From: Saccopteryx bilineata
Lineage: Eukaryota; Chordata; Mammalia; Chiroptera; Emballonuridae
Assembly (NCBI RefSeq): GCF_036850765.1
Contig: NC_089492.1
Span: 98,847,022 to 98,911,021, forward strand
Direction of reading: 5' to 3'
DNA: 64,000 bases
The translations under genes and the position numbers were made by a program. Below the pieces are notes generated by a model. That model saw only the letters and a program-made list of their open reading frames with translations. It was not told where the DNA came from and did no database searches. This document shows, in pieces, positions 23,546-34,783 of this stretch; the first letter of the stretch is position 1; every line of letters begins with the position of its first letter.

Positions 23546-24217
23546 AGAAAACTGTTCTTTCCTGCTCACACTTTTGACTCCAAATGTGTGGTTTTTCTAT
23601 ACCAGGCAATTCTGACATTATGTGGAGTTGATGCAGATCTTACAGGTTAAGGGTTCAGTCCCACAAGACTGCCCTCCATTTCAGACGCCAGTTTGAAGTC
23701 CAGGCCTCAGGTACTTCTGACTGCCCATTTATAAAGGCGGGTTTTCCACAGCCCCCTCATTGGGTTTGGTAATTTGCTAAAATGACTGACAGAACTCAGG
23801 AAAAACACCTTACTTTTACTTTTTTACTAGTTTGTTACAAAGAATACGACAAAGAAATACCCTAATGGAAGAGATGCATTAGACAAGGTACATGGGAAGG
23901 GATGTGGGGCTCACAGGCCCTCTCTGGGTATGTCACTCCCCCAGCACCTTGATGTACTTGCTAACCTGGTAGCTTTCTGAACCCCATCATTTAGGCTTCT
24001 TGCAGAGGTTCTGTTACATAGGAATAATCGGTTAAATCATTGGCCCGTGGTTACTGAGTCCATTTACAGTTCCCCTGAGGGGTGGGGCTGAAAGTTCCAG
24101 CCCTCTAATATGATTGGTCCTTCTGGCAACCAGCTTCCATCCTCTGAAAAGTCACCTCATTAGCATGAATTTAGGTGTGGTTGAAAGGGTCTCCTCTCAT
24201 TCCTGTTTCTCAGAACA
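23546..24217 (-). mobile_element. Solo LTR, ERVL/MaLR-like, antisense, in L1
   Basis: On the minus strand it begins TGTTCTGAGAAACAGG and contains a GCTGGAACTTTCAGCCCCACCCC block, a CAATGATTTAACCGATTATTCCTATGTAA block and GGTGCTGGGGGAGTG, which I recall from old class III-type LTRs. Flanked by ATTCTAAA at 23538-23545 and 24217-24224. The exact 3' end is ambiguous. Family name not assigned. Confidence 0.6.
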
Positions 24218-24481
24218 TTCTAAAGTTTTTAGTAGTTTTATGCCAGGGGCAGAGTTTCTTTTCTATTATTTTTAGAAATTTATAGGGTTAGCTCCTTTTT
24301 TTTTTTAGAACTATGAACCCTTTAGAGTTAATTTTTATGCATGGTATGAGGTAAGAATCAAAGTTCATTTATTTGTACATTGATACTTTTTTTTCCAGCA
24401 CCATATTTGAAAAGATTTACCTTTAACAATTTTATGATTTAGAGCAGGTATAATTTTCAGTATTTCATAAATGAGGAAGTT

Positions 24482-24804
24482 GCCTGACCAGGCGGTGGCG
24501 CAGTGGATAGAGTGTCTGACTGGGATGCGGAAGGACCCAGGTTCGAGACCTCGAGGTCACCAGCTTGAGTGCAGGCTCATCTGGTTTGAGCAAAAGCTCA
24601 CCAGCTTGGACCCAAGATTGCTGGCTTGAGCAAGGGTTCCTCGATCTACTGAAGGCCCACTGTCAAGGCACATATGAGAAAACAATCAATGAACAACTAA
24701 GGTGTCACCACGAAAAACTGATGATTGATGCTTCTCATCTCTCTTCGTTCCTATCTGTCCCTATCTATCCCTCTCTCTGACTCTCTGTCTCTGTTAAAAT
24801 AAAG
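24482..24804 (+). repeat. SINE type B
   Basis: Close to full consensus, starting GCCTGACCAGGCGGTGGCGC. B-box GGTTCGAGACC. Tail AAAATAAAGAAGG with an imperfect TSD GAGGAAGTT / AAGGAAGCT. Confidence 0.9.
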
Positions 24805-24907
24805 AAGGAAGCTATAAGATTTAAAAGGGCAGAGTTTGAGATCATACAATTACTGTGATGAAGCAAAAACTAAAGCCCAAGTGTCATGCCTTTAAAAATC
24901 TAGTGTA

Positions 24908-25162
24908 CAGCCCAGGCCAGTGGCTCAAAGGATAGCACACTGGCTCGGCATGTGGTCATCCTGGGTTCGATCCCCAGTCAGGTTACACAGGAGAAGTGAC
25001 CATCTGCTACTCTCCCTATTCCTCTCCCCTTCCTCTCTCTCTTTCCCTCCCACAGCCAGTGGCTCTTCTGGTTCTAGCATGGGCCCCAGACAGGGATTGC
25101 TAGGTGGATCTAGGTTAGAGCACATGCGGGAGTCTCTCTCTCTATCTCCCCTCCTCTCACTT
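24908..25162 (+). repeat. SINE type A, older short subfamily
   Basis: Head CCCAGGCCAGTGGCTCAAAG, B-box GGTTCGATCC, body shortened around 25070-25110. TSD AAAAATCTAGTGTAC / AAAAATCTAGTATAC. It lacks the CTCF-like core, as if it predates or lost that module. Confidence 0.82.
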
Positions 25163-25189
25163 AAAAAATCTAGTATACTTTAGTACATC

Positions 25190-25540
25190 ACACTATTAAA
25201 TATTCATATTTTTATTGTTGATTTATTGAACTTATGTACTATGAATACAAATCCTTTGTCAGCTATATATGTCATTAGTTTTTTCCTCCATGTTTTGCTT
25301 GCCTAATTATTTTCTAAATAGTGTTTTTTGATTAGTAGGAATTTAAATTTTTTTATAAAGTCTAATTTATTGTTTGTTCCTTATGGCTAGTGCTTTTACT
25401 TGTAGGTCTGTGATCTACTTTGGATTAATTTTCATATTTGGTTTGAGATAAGGTTTAACGTTTGTTTTTCACTTATGAACAATAACAAATTGCACCGTTT
25501 GTTAAAGACTTTGCTTCTCAATTACATTTCAAATATTACA
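25190..25540 (-). mobile_element. L1 fragment, antisense
   Basis: ATTTATTGAACTTATGTACTATGAATACAAATCCTTTGTCAG and TCTGTGATCTACTTTGGATTAATTTTCATATTTGG follow the antisense L1 pattern. It may belong to the same old L1 as 21730-24440. Confidence 0.65.
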
Positions 25541-25557
25541 TTATAAAATAATTCGCT

Positions 25558-25950
25558 TTCGGCCCTGGCCGGTTGGCTCAATGGTAGAGCGTCGGCCTGG
25601 CGTGCAGGAGGAGTCTCAGGTTCGATTCCCGGCCAGGGCACACAGGAGAAGCACCTATCTGCTTCTCCACCCCTCCCCCTCTCCTTCCTCTTTGTCTCTC
25701 TCTCTTCCCCTCCCGCAGCCAAGGCTCCATTGGAGCAAGGTTGGCCCGGGCGCTGAGGATGGCTCTGTGGCCTCTGCCTCGGGCGCTGGAATGGCTCTGG
25801 TTGCAACAGAGCGATGCCCCAGATGGGCAGAGCATCGCCCCCTGGTGGGCATGCCTGGTGGATCCCGGTCGGGCGCATGCGGGAGTCTGTCTGACTGCCT
25901 CCCCGTTTCCAACTTCAGAAAAATACAAAAAATAATAATAATAATAAAAA
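25558..25950 (+). repeat. SINE type A, full length
   Basis: Perfect 15-bp TSD ATAAAATAATTCGCT (25543-25557 and 25951-25965). Head GGCCCTGGCCGGTTGGCTCA, B-box GGTTCGATTCC. CTCF-like core on the minus strand at 25836-25848 (CGCCCCCTGGTGG). Confidence 0.95.
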
Positions 25951-25979
25951 ATAAAATAATTCGCTCTCCAAGTAGTTAC

Positions 25980-26985
25980 ACACTTAGCTAGCTCATTAGT
26001 TATCAAAACTGCTTATGAGATCAGACTTAGAGGTTTAGGATCCAGTTAACTTGGGCTTGTTTTGTGGCTACAGAATGTATTCCTAACCTGCATTAGTCAT
26101 TTGGTTGATTTGCATTGTTTTTCTGAAGTAAAGGGGTATAGGATGATTCTGTTGTACTATCAGATGAAACATTAGAGCATGTGTTCTACATGATAATTCA
26201 CTAATTTAATTTTATGTGAGACAGTACCTTATTATATTTTCAAAGGATATAGTATTCATTGTAATATAATTTCTAATGTGGCATGGTCAGTTTTTACACC
26301 TTACTAAAATAAGGAGAAATATCTGCATTTTAGTAAACATTAGAAAATGCTTTTCCCAAATTAATAATTATATGTAGAGTAGGAAATGTAGGTATGACAT
26401 TATGAAGTTCATTTGTTGTTAGATTTTGTTGGTAAATGATGATAATTATAAAAATATAAAACAGCAAAATTCTAAATGTAGGTCAACATGTGCTTGCTTG
26501 TGTTAATATACAGACATTACATAGACCCAGTCATTGACTACATTCTAAGATATTAAACACAAGTTATCTTTTAAGAGGCTGAATTTGAATTCTATTATTC
26601 TGGTAGTATTTGTGCCAGCCTTTGGTTAATCATTATTTTGTTGATTATATTTGGTTCAAGATGACTCATTTTTCAAGGAGCTTTATTGCAATACTGTGTA
26701 TTTGACTACAGGAAGTCTGGACAAATGGAGCATCAGGTCATTGGAGATTTTTTTCCTCCAACCTTTATTGCACCAACTGTTATTAAAGTTAATTTTTTTT
26801 CAATAACTGAATTCTTTATAGATCCTAGTGTTTCATTAACCAAATATTATGGCATCAGTTACCCCTTTTATATGGTAGACAAATATATCTTTGATGATTG
26901 TTTAAATATTGATTATATCATACTTTGACTTCATTTAGACGAAATATTTCATTTTCATTAAGTTGAGAATTTTGGAATTCTAGAG
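25980..26985. other. Intron 1, no recognised element
   Basis: AT-rich unique-looking sequence; nothing identified. Confidence 0.45.
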
Positions 26986-27028
26986 ATTTGAGATTGAATC
27001 TTGTATGTATGTATGTATGTATGTATGT

Positions 27029-27221
27029 ATTTATTTATAAATTCATTTTAGAGAGGAGAGGGAGAGACAGAGAGGAGAGACAGAGAGAGAGAAGGGGAGG
27101 GAGGACCTGGAGGCATCAACTCCCATATGTGCCTTGATCAGGCAAGCCCAGGGTTTTGAACCGGCGACCTCAGCATTTCCAGGTCACCGCTTTATCCACT
27201 GCGCCACCACAAGTCAGGCCT
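27029..27221 (-). repeat. SINE type C with a (GTAT)n tail
   Basis: The TTTATAAATTCATTTTAGAG tail is preceded by a (GTAT)n run at about 27003-27030. Head ends CCACCACAAGTCAGGCC. Adjoins a type B SINE; the pair is flanked by AGATTGAATCTTGT and AGATTGAATTTTGT. Confidence 0.88.
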
Positions 27222-27546
27222 TTGTTTTTTTTTTAAGCGATAAACAGGAAAGGAGAGAAATGAGAAGCATCAACTCATAGTTGCGGCACCTTAGTTGTTC
27301 AGTGATTGCTTTCTCATATGTGCCTTGACTAGGGGTCTCCAGCCGAGCCAGTGACCCCTTGCTCAAGCCTGTGACCTTGGGCTCAAGCCAGTGACCACAG
27401 CGTCATGTCTATGATCCTGTGCTCAAGCCAGTGACCCTGCGCTTAAGTTGGTGAGCCCGTACACAGCCAGTGACCTTGGGGTTTTGAACCTGGATCTTCA
27501 GTGTTCCAGGTTGACCCTCTATCCACTGTGCTACCACCTGGTCAGG
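27222..27546 (-). repeat. SINE type B
   Basis: Reverse copy with several GACC(T/C) modules, head ending CCACCTGGTCAGGC. It lies immediately next to the type C copy, so one probably inserted into or beside the tail of the other. Confidence 0.88.
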
Positions 27547-27574
27547 CTAGATTGAATTTTGTGTATAAAATTCA

Positions 27575-27690
27575 TTAGCTTTGGAAACGTGGGCAAATTA
27601 CTTCTCTGAGCCTTAGTTTTTTCATTAGTGAATTTGAATACAAATATTTTATCTTGCAAGGTCACAATTTAAAAGGACATGTAAAGGAAT
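27575..27690 (+). repeat. MIR fragment
   Basis: GGGCAAATTACTTCTCTGAGCCTTAGTTTTTTCATTAGTGAATTTG matches sense MIR core order. Confidence 0.65.
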
Positions 27691-28053
27691 AACACTTAAT
27701 ATGTCCTTATTTTAGTGTATCATTGTTATGATGATCATTCTAGTTTACACTAAAAGTTGAAGTTAGAGGTCCCGCCTCTTTCCTGGCTCTAACAGATGGA
27801 CACAGTATAAGACAAAATACCCCCATCATCTTCTAAAATTTAGGCTCTGATCATCCTTGAATTTGAGGCTACAATATGGATTCATGGACAAGTTGGGAGT
27901 TGATTGCTATCCTTAACAATTCCTCCTCTATGAGGAGAGTTCATTCTGCTATTCCTCTCTGAATGCACTTAATGGACAGCTAGCTGGAAGATTAGAGGCC
28001 TGCTTTACACACCTAATTATCAGTTCAAGGGAGAGCCTGAGCAAGATTTAGAG

Positions 28054-28378
28054 CAGGGGTCCCCAAACTACGGCCCGCGGGCCACATGCGGCCCCCTGAG
28101 GCCATTTATCCGGCCCCCGCCGCACTTCTGGAAGGGCACCTCTTTCATTGGTGGTCAGTGAGAGGAGCATAGTTCCCATTGAAATATTGGTCAGTTTGTT
28201 GATTTAAATTTACTTGTTCTTTATTTTAAATATTGTATTTGTTCCCGTTTTGTTTTTTTACTTTAAAATATGTGCAGTGTGCATAGGAATTTGTTCATAA
28301 TATTTTTTATAGTCCGGCCCTCCAATGGTCTGAGGGACAGTGAACTGGCCCCCTGTGTAAAAAGTTTGGGGACCCCTG
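28054..28378 (+). mobile_element. Non-autonomous hAT element, family 1 (second copy)
   Basis: 325 bp, with terminal repeats CAGGGGTCCCCAAAC and GTTTGGGGACCCCTG. TSD ATTTAGAG (28046-28053) versus ACTTAGAG (28379-28386), 7 of 8. It is the reverse of the copy at 9115-9434. A CpG-rich start (CGGCCCGCGGGCC) is retained. Confidence 0.92.
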
Positions 28379-28802
28379 ACTTAGAGTAAGAAAGGGGAAG
28401 ATGGCCCTGTTTTCTATGCAGTAATCTCATTTCTGTTTGTTAAAAATGAAGTCTCAGAAAAGCTTTGGACTCTAACCCATCAAACTAATAGTTCTCTTCC
28501 TCCTTCCCAGGACGAAGCACAACTTTGTGGAGTAGAGAGAGACTGGAAGCTTTCTCTAATACCAGATATTAACCATCTTTGCCTGCCCCATGGCCTTTGT
28601 GGGAAAGTGAAGGGATTCCCATTCATTATCTTCATAACATGAGATTAGTATAAGAGTGCTTCCCGACTTTGAAAAAATAAATATTATTTATATATAATGT
28701 TTCTGTAGGGTGTAGATTAAATATGTACAGGAACTGTGCAAAAATGAAAAGCAGCTATGCTAGAAGAATCTTAAGTAAATGTTGGCTTAAGAAAGTAAAT
28801 TG

Positions 28803-29158
28803 GGCCCTGGCCGGTTGGCTCAGCGGTAGAGCATCGGCCTGGCGTGCAGGGGTCCCGGGTTTGATTCCCGGCCAGGGCACACAGGAGAGGCGCTCATCTG
28901 CTTCTCCACCCCTCCCCCTCTCCTTCCTCTCTGTCTCTCTCTTCCCCTTCCGCAGCCGAGGCTCCATTGAAGCAAAGATGGCCCGGGTGCTGGGGATGGC
29001 TCTCTGGCCTCTGCCTCAGGCGCTAGAATGGCTCTGGATGCAACAGAGCAACGCCCCAGAGGAGCAGAACACCGCCCCCTGGTGGGCATGCCGGGTGGAT
29101 CCCGGTCGGGCGCATGCGGGAGTCTGTCTGCCTCCCCATTTCCAGCTTCAGAAAAATG

Positions 29159-29191
<33 letters not shown>

Positions 29192-29192
29192 A
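28803..29192 (+). repeat. SINE type A, full length
   Basis: Perfect 14-bp TSD AAGAAAGTAAATTG (28789-28802 and 29193-29206). Long A tail at 29158-29189. CTCF-like core on the minus strand at 29073-29085. Confidence 0.95.
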
Positions 29193-29374
29193 AAGAAAGT
29201 AAATTGTCTTTCTAACTTACTAATACAGAATTATTGATGTGAAGAAAACCCAAAATAGATAAACATAGGCAATAAAATTGTAAGTCATCTATTGCCAGCA
29301 GGTAATAGAAAAATTGTGCTTGCAAAGATATAGTTGGGACATCTATGTAATCAATAAAAAATAATGTAATTTTT

Positions 29375-29699
29375 ATTTATTTTGGTATTTTTCTGAAGTT
29401 AGAAGCAGGAGGCAGTCAGACTCCTGCATGCACCTGACCAGAATTCACCCAGCATGCCCACCAGGGACTGATGCTCTGCCCATCTAGGGTCTTGCAGCCG
29501 TCCTCAGCGCCTGGGTCAACTTTTGCTCCAGTGGAGCCTTGGCTGCGGGAAGGGAAGAGAAAGAAAGATAAAGAGAAAGGAGAGGGGGAGGGGTGGAGAA
29601 GCAGATGGGCACTTTTCCTGTGTGCCCTGGCCAGGAATCAAACCTGGGACTTCCACACGCTGGGCCGACGCTCTACCGCTGAGCCAACTAGTCAGGGCC
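29375..29699 (-). repeat. SINE type A
   Basis: Perfect 14-bp TSD ATAATGTAATTTTT (29361-29374 and 29700-29713). The middle is shortened and the CTCF-like core is degenerate (CCACCAGGGACTG). Confidence 0.92.
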
Positions 29700-29714
29700 A
29701 TAATGTAATTTTTT

Positions 29715-30125
29715 TTAAAGTGAAAATTCCAACCAGTAAATAAAAAACAATAGTCTTTAGGAAAAAAGGAAGGAAAGTAGTGTGAACACAACATAAATTG
29801 TAAATCTTCTCAATAAATGAGTAATTTTAAGTAAGAAATATATTGTAGTGAGTATTTTATCTTAACAAAAATATGACAGTAATAATTTATTATCACATCA
29901 GAAGAAACCAGTGAACATATATGAAAATAGTGAATAATTATCAGTTAAGTCATTAAGTGTATCATTAGCTACCAACAAAGATTACAGTTATGGAAATAAT
30001 TTAAGAGGTGCCTCCCGCCCTCCTCTTCTTTAGCCAGGATTTATAAGAATAGAAGTAGAGAAATAATATATGTGCTTGTAATTTGAATGTATATACTTAT
30101 AATAGATAGGGGTTGAGAATCTGGG
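29715..30125. other. Intron 1, no recognised element
   Basis: AT-rich sequence; nothing identified. Confidence 0.45.
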
Positions 30126-30129
30126 CTTG

Positions 30130-30290
30130 AGAGAGAGTCCCAGTGCCTGGATATAAATCCTGGCTCCACAATTACTGGTTTACGTCCTTAAGCAAGTTAT
30201 TCAAAATTTCTGTGCCTCATTTTAAATTGAGGATAATACAAGTATCTAGTTCACAAGGCTGTTGTGTGGATATAATTAGGTTATTAGTGA
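30130..30290 (+). repeat. MIR
   Basis: CCTGGCTCCACAATTACTGG, GTTATTCAAAATTTCTGTGCC and GAGGATAATACAAGTATCTAG run in sense MIR order and represent most of the element. Confidence 0.75.
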
Positions 30291-31385
30291 CTGTAGTGGA
30301 ACTACAGAGACCAGTTTGCTACAGGCTAGGTGGTAAATGGAAAATGAAAATTCCTTGTGGAAGCAAGAGATGGAGTCTGACTTAAAATTGAGCGTGAATT
30401 CTTTTGAGTTGATAGAATGTGAATATACATGCTGAGGGTAAATGTGAGGGGGGCCATGTGTTGTGGATGTAAGGTCTACGGTGCACTGGGGGAAGGGTTA
30501 GTATTTAACCACAGACACAGCTGTTTCATTGAGTTTGGAGAAAAGTAGGTAAGGATGTTAATTTGAGGACGGGTGTTTCTATCTGAAGTTTGCTATTTTC
30601 TTTTTAAACAGTTGGACACATTCTGAGAGCATTAGATAGAGATTGTAGAGTTGAAAGCTTGGAAGAGAGTTATGAAGATTTGAGTTTACTTGAAAAAATA
30701 ATAGAAATTCACAAGAGTTTGATGGCCATGGATTTGTTAGTTGCCTCTGTGGTGGTCCCTTGCTCTCTTTGCAGCACTCTGAGATTAGAGAGATGAGAGT
30801 TGAGAAAGAAGAAGAATGGTATGAGAAGAACCAAGAACAAAATAGTTGAAGGTATTGTAGTGATAGAGGATGAAAGGATATATCTTGGGGGTTTATGCTA
30901 GATAGGGAAAGGGTTGAAGTCAAGGCTGATAGGTAGAGAGAAAATGGAGTAGCTTACTATTGGAAGTTTCCGTGAGATTAAAGAGTAAAGTGTGATGGGG
31001 GGAAAGTATGAAAAATGTGAAAGGATAAGAACTGGTGGTTATAGGCCAAAGTGGTGAATTATAATATTTAGATGAAGATTCTGGGTGGTAAGATCTAGAG
31101 TGGTCATAGAGATGAGTTATTTGAATATTAGAGGTAAACACCGTTGTCCTTGGTTGTCTCTTTACTCCTTAACATTAGGATGTTCATATGGATCTGGAAG
31201 TTACCCAGGTGGATGATGAATGAAAAGACAAAAGAGATAGTAAGACAGGCTTTTATGCAATTTGAGAGTGACTGGGAAGTTGATTGATAATAATTATTAT
31301 GGGTAGGTCAAGTCTACTGACAGGTAAGGAGGAAAGGTAACAGGAGACTTGGAGTAATTATATGTGTGCCATCATAGGGAAGATA
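30291..31385. other. Intron 1, purine-rich stretch, no recognised element
   Basis: The plus strand is clearly G/A-rich from about 30400 to 31300, which creates long open but meaningless frames on the minus strand. No repeat family assigned. Confidence 0.45.
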
Positions 31386-31394
31386 AAATGCTGA

Positions 31395-31778
31395 GCCTGA
31401 CCAGGTGGTGGCGCAGTGGATAGAGAATTGGACTGGGACACAGGACCCAGTTTCGAAACCCCAAGGTTGCTGGCTTGAGCGTGGGCTCACCAGCTTGAGT
31501 GGCGGGGTTGCTGGCTTGAGCCCAAGGTTGATGGCTTGAGCAAGGGGTCACTCGCTCTTCTGTAGCCACCCCTCCCCCGTCAAGGCACATATGAAAAAGC
31601 AATCAATGAACAACGAAGGTGCCACAAAGAAGAATTGATGCTTCTCACCTCTCTCCTTTCCTGTCTGTCCCTATCTGTCTTTCTCATTCTCTTTCTCTCT
31701 CTGTCTCTGTTACACACACACAAAATCCCTATCTGTCCTTCTCACTCTTTCTGTCTCTGTCTCTGTTACACACACATA
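31395..31778 (+). repeat. SINE type B with duplicated tail
   Basis: Head GCCTGACCAGGTGGTGGCGC. The pyrimidine-rich tail ending in ACACACA...AAAAT is present twice in tandem (about 31666-31726 and 31727-31785, imperfect). Flanking match AAAATGCT. Confidence 0.87.
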
Positions 31779-31847
31779 CAAAATGCTCATATCTCCTATT
31801 CTGTTGTATGAGAGATACAGAGAAAGGCAGAGTGAGGTATTGTAAAG

Positions 31848-32201
31848 CAGTGGTCCCCAACCTTTTTTGGGCCATGGACCGGTTTAATGTCAGAATATAT
31901 TTTCACGGACCAGCCTTTAGGGTGGGACGAATAAATGCACAAAATAAAATTATGCTACCGGCGTAAAAACTGTGGTATTTTTAAATACTATAATTGTCGA
32001 ACTTACGAGACAAGTGTCAAGAGTGAGTCTTAGACGAATGTAACAGAGGGAATCTGGTCATTTTTAAAAAATAAAACATCATTCAGACTTAAATATAAAT
32101 AAAACGGAAATAATGTAAGTTATTTATTCTTTCTCTGCGGACCAGTACCAAATGGCCCACGGACCGGTACCGGTCCGCGGCCCAGGGGTTGGGGACCACT
32201 G
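31848..32201 (+). mobile_element. Non-autonomous hAT element, family 2 (long form)
   Basis: 354 bp, terminal repeats CAGTGGTCCCCAACC and GGTTGGGGACCACTG. Longer than the other three family 2 copies because it keeps a segment at about 31935-32005 that they lack. TSD no longer recognisable. Confidence 0.85.
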
Positions 32202-33439
32202 CTTACATCTGGGGAAATTTATTTATAAAAGAAGAAGCATTGCAAAGGGCATAGTGAAAAACATTGGAAAGGAGACGAACTAATTAGAGAGAAGTGGATA
32301 GGAAAGAGAAGGACCTAGCTGTTAGAAATTCAGGGTCTGAAAAAATACCTTGCAGAACAAAAGTGATCTATGTATTACTGTGGAAGCATGGAAGGAAGAG
32401 ACCATTTGCTGTAAGGTGGTGATGAGTATTACATGGAACATCATTAGTGCCAGTCTCAAAAAACAGTTTTGATACAGTATTCTTCCCTAATGAGATGAAC
32501 AATGGCTGGGTAAATAAGGTTGCCAAGATTTAGAATAGAAATATCAGTACTGTGTAGACATGAGTAAGGAAGAATTTCAATGATAATTACTTAGGGCCTT
32601 TGCTATACGTATGACTACAGACAATAATCTTTTGTGAATTCAGTGTAAATGCTTATATAGATAAATGTTAAGTTGTGGTTGGCATACAAATTTAATTCAT
32701 TCAATAAAAATATATTGAATTATTTCTGGCCATTGGGATCAAAAATAAATGAAAAGAGTTTCAGAAATTGTGGCACCAGTTCAAACTCAGATTTTCTCTG
32801 TAGAAACAATAATCCTCAAGTTCAGTACTTTGTCTCTTAATATCATAACAAGCCTACATTCATACCTAAAGGAATGTTTTAAATCTTTTTTTTTGGCATT
32901 TCAAGAGTTTTTGCAGACAACTCATATGATAATATTGGCATATTTTTGTTTGAATCTTTGGTGGGAGAAAATAGCACATAAAGCAAAGGACTGAAATTTC
33001 CAGTGCTTTGCAGGGGAGTATAGGAGAAAAAGGCAGGAAATGCAGGCCCATCCACGAACATAGTTTATTTTAGGCCATTGCTACCTCCCCTATTTTCCTT
33101 GGATCGCCTGCTCTTTTCTCCTGGGTTTACCCAGATCAGTGAAACAAATTGAATCTTCTGGTTGTTGACTACAACAGCAGCATGGCGGTGGTATAGTGCT
33201 TCCCAAAGTTTCCACGTTTACAAAATGACAATCTTTAGATTTATGACTTAGTTTAAAGTTTGAAGTCCATATAAATTTCTTTTATTTGGGGGATACCTCT
33301 ATTCTAATTTCCATCGATGGAGTTGAATTTTTGAAGATTCTGTGAAGTGTTAATTTTTAGAATGTTTTTCTCAGCTGCACACTAGCTAGAAATTATAACT
33401 GGGAAAGCATTCCCTCAAAATCTAGCTATTTATTATTAA
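32202..33439. other. Intron 1, no recognised element
   Basis: AT-rich sequence; nothing identified. Confidence 0.45.
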
Positions 33440-33640
33440 ATGAATATGTAATAATAATTAACATTTATTGAGTACCACTGTATATCAGGTTCTGTTTCAA
33501 GTACTTAACATGTATTGAGTCAGTCCTCACAATAAGTTTATAAAGAAGTTAGTATTATTATCTCCATTTTACAGGTGAGAAATTAAGGTTTGGGTTCAAG
33601 TAACTTGCCCAAGGTCATACAGCCTAGGCTTAGTATATGT
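33440..33640 (-). repeat. MIR
   Basis: ACATTTATTGAGTACCACTG, TCCTCACAATAAGTTTATAAAG, CTCCATTTTACAGGTGAG and AACTTGCCCAAGGTCATACAGC give the full antisense MIR order. Confidence 0.85.
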
Positions 33641-33964
33641 CAATTTTTAACTTGGTTTATGAAGTTGAACTTACAGACTATTAAACCTTTAAAACCTTAA
33701 AATACAAGTTATAAATCTCCATAAATATCATTAAAAGGTAAGGTTTTTTCCTTCATAATCTAATAGACATAGTTTATTTTTCCATCTGTGGTAGCCTGTT
33801 TTTATTTATCATAGGATCTGAAATAAAATCCTTTTGAATGTATGTCAGATAAGTATAGTTTTTCTGAACTTGAGTAAATTTGGTTTATCATTATTAAGTA
33901 AACCAAATGTCTTGACATAACTAACTAAAGTTAATATAACAGTTCACTTGAACATTGTATAGAG

Positions 33965-34033
33965 CAGGGGTAGGGAACCTTTCAAGCTGGAATGCCCACT
34001 AGTGGGCGGGAGGGACCAGGTTGACCAGCACTG
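33965..34033. mobile_element. Short hAT-like remnant, family 3
   Basis: Starts CAGGGGTAGGGAACC and reaches GGTTGACCAGCACTG within 69 bp, with the inner CCCACTAGTGGGC palindrome shared with the full element at 62229-62580. No TSD. Probably an internal deletion derivative. Confidence 0.55.
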
Positions 34034-34368
34034 CAAAAGTGTGCGGTTTTTATAAAAAGGTTCACCATCATGGCTGTAAATGTTTGATGTTAAATTCTCT
34101 GTGGTGTGACCTGAATCAGCAAGCACTCAGATGGAGAAATCAAAAGATCATTTGTCATAAAAGGAAAGGTTCTTTCCTTTTAGGAATTGTCAAATTGAGT
34201 GAATCAGTCGGATTCTAGACAAATGGAGAAATTATTTGTATTTGTAATAGTATGTCAGAATCACTTAGTGGTTGGCTGTTGCCTGTAGTATGAAATCCAA
34301 TTTTTTGGGGGGTAGGATTTAGAGCCCTTCTTAATTAGGCCCAGCCTTCCTTTCCAGCCTTGCTTTTT

Positions 34369-34537
34369 TTTTTTTTTTTAGATTTTATTTATTCATTAGA
34401 GAGAGAGAGAGAGAGAAGGGGGAGGAGCAGGAAGCATCAACTCCCATATGCGCCTTGACCAGGCAAGCCCAGGGTTTCGAACCGGCAACCTCAGTGTTTC
34501 CAGGTTGATGCTTTATCCACTGCGCCACCACAGGTCA
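34369..34537 (-). repeat. SINE type C
   Basis: Perfect 15-bp TSD CCAGCCTTGCTTTTT (34354-34368 and 34538-34552). Confidence 0.93.
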
Positions 34538-34783
34538 CCAGCCTTGCTTTTTATTCTCCAGTGGTAACAGACTGTAGTCAGTCTTTATAATTCACTCATT
34601 TATCCACAAATATTTTCCTACTTTGGAATGTTCTTTTTTTCTGCCCAACCAGGTTTTCTTAGACTTTAGGATCTGAATCGAACCTCTTTTCTCAATAGGA
34701 CTACTCTTACCCATCTTTTTCTCCTCAACTTTCATCTGTCACTTCTTTGGTAGTTACTCTTGTACTGCTTTGTGATATTTCTT

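Larger units (their letters stand above)
21730..24440 (-). mobile_element. L1 fragment, antisense, broken by three SINEs and an LTR
   Basis: L1-matching segments remain at about 21730-22230, 22918-23034, 23400-23538 and 24225-24440. They contain familiar antisense L1 3'-part strings such as TTCATGTTACTGTGTTTCAG, ATGGACATTTGGCTATTCTGAATAA, GTTCTTTATATACTCTCAATACAAGTCTC and CCAGCACCATATTTGAAAAG. The order is preserved across the insertions. No open reading frame survives. Confidence 0.75.

Noticed and set aside
21730..24440. Intact L1 with active ORFs
   Set aside because: Only diverged 3' pieces remain, broken by four insertions, with stops throughout.
25561..25632. tRNA-gene-like A and B boxes (also in every type A-D element)
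   Set aside because: These are tRNA-derived SINE heads followed by SINE bodies and tails. Acceptor stem pairing is not that of a functional tRNA gene.
28723..29202. 159-codon open frame on the plus strand, and similar long frames at 679-1083, 22212-22679, 25581-25991, 34797-35192, 45891-46415 and 56472-56849
   Set aside because: All run through GC-rich type A SINEs in arbitrary frames and share the same SINE-derived peptide strings. They are repeat read-through, not genes.
30579..31141. 114- and 73-codon minus-strand frames at 30579-31141
   Set aside because: They follow from a purine-rich plus strand. The products are Ser/Leu/Phe-rich with no motif, and no splice or promoter context supports a gene.
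31848..32201. 8-bp TSD for this hAT copy
   Set aside because: Left flank TTGTAAAG and right flank CTTACATC do not match, so I call the element on its ends and family similarity only.
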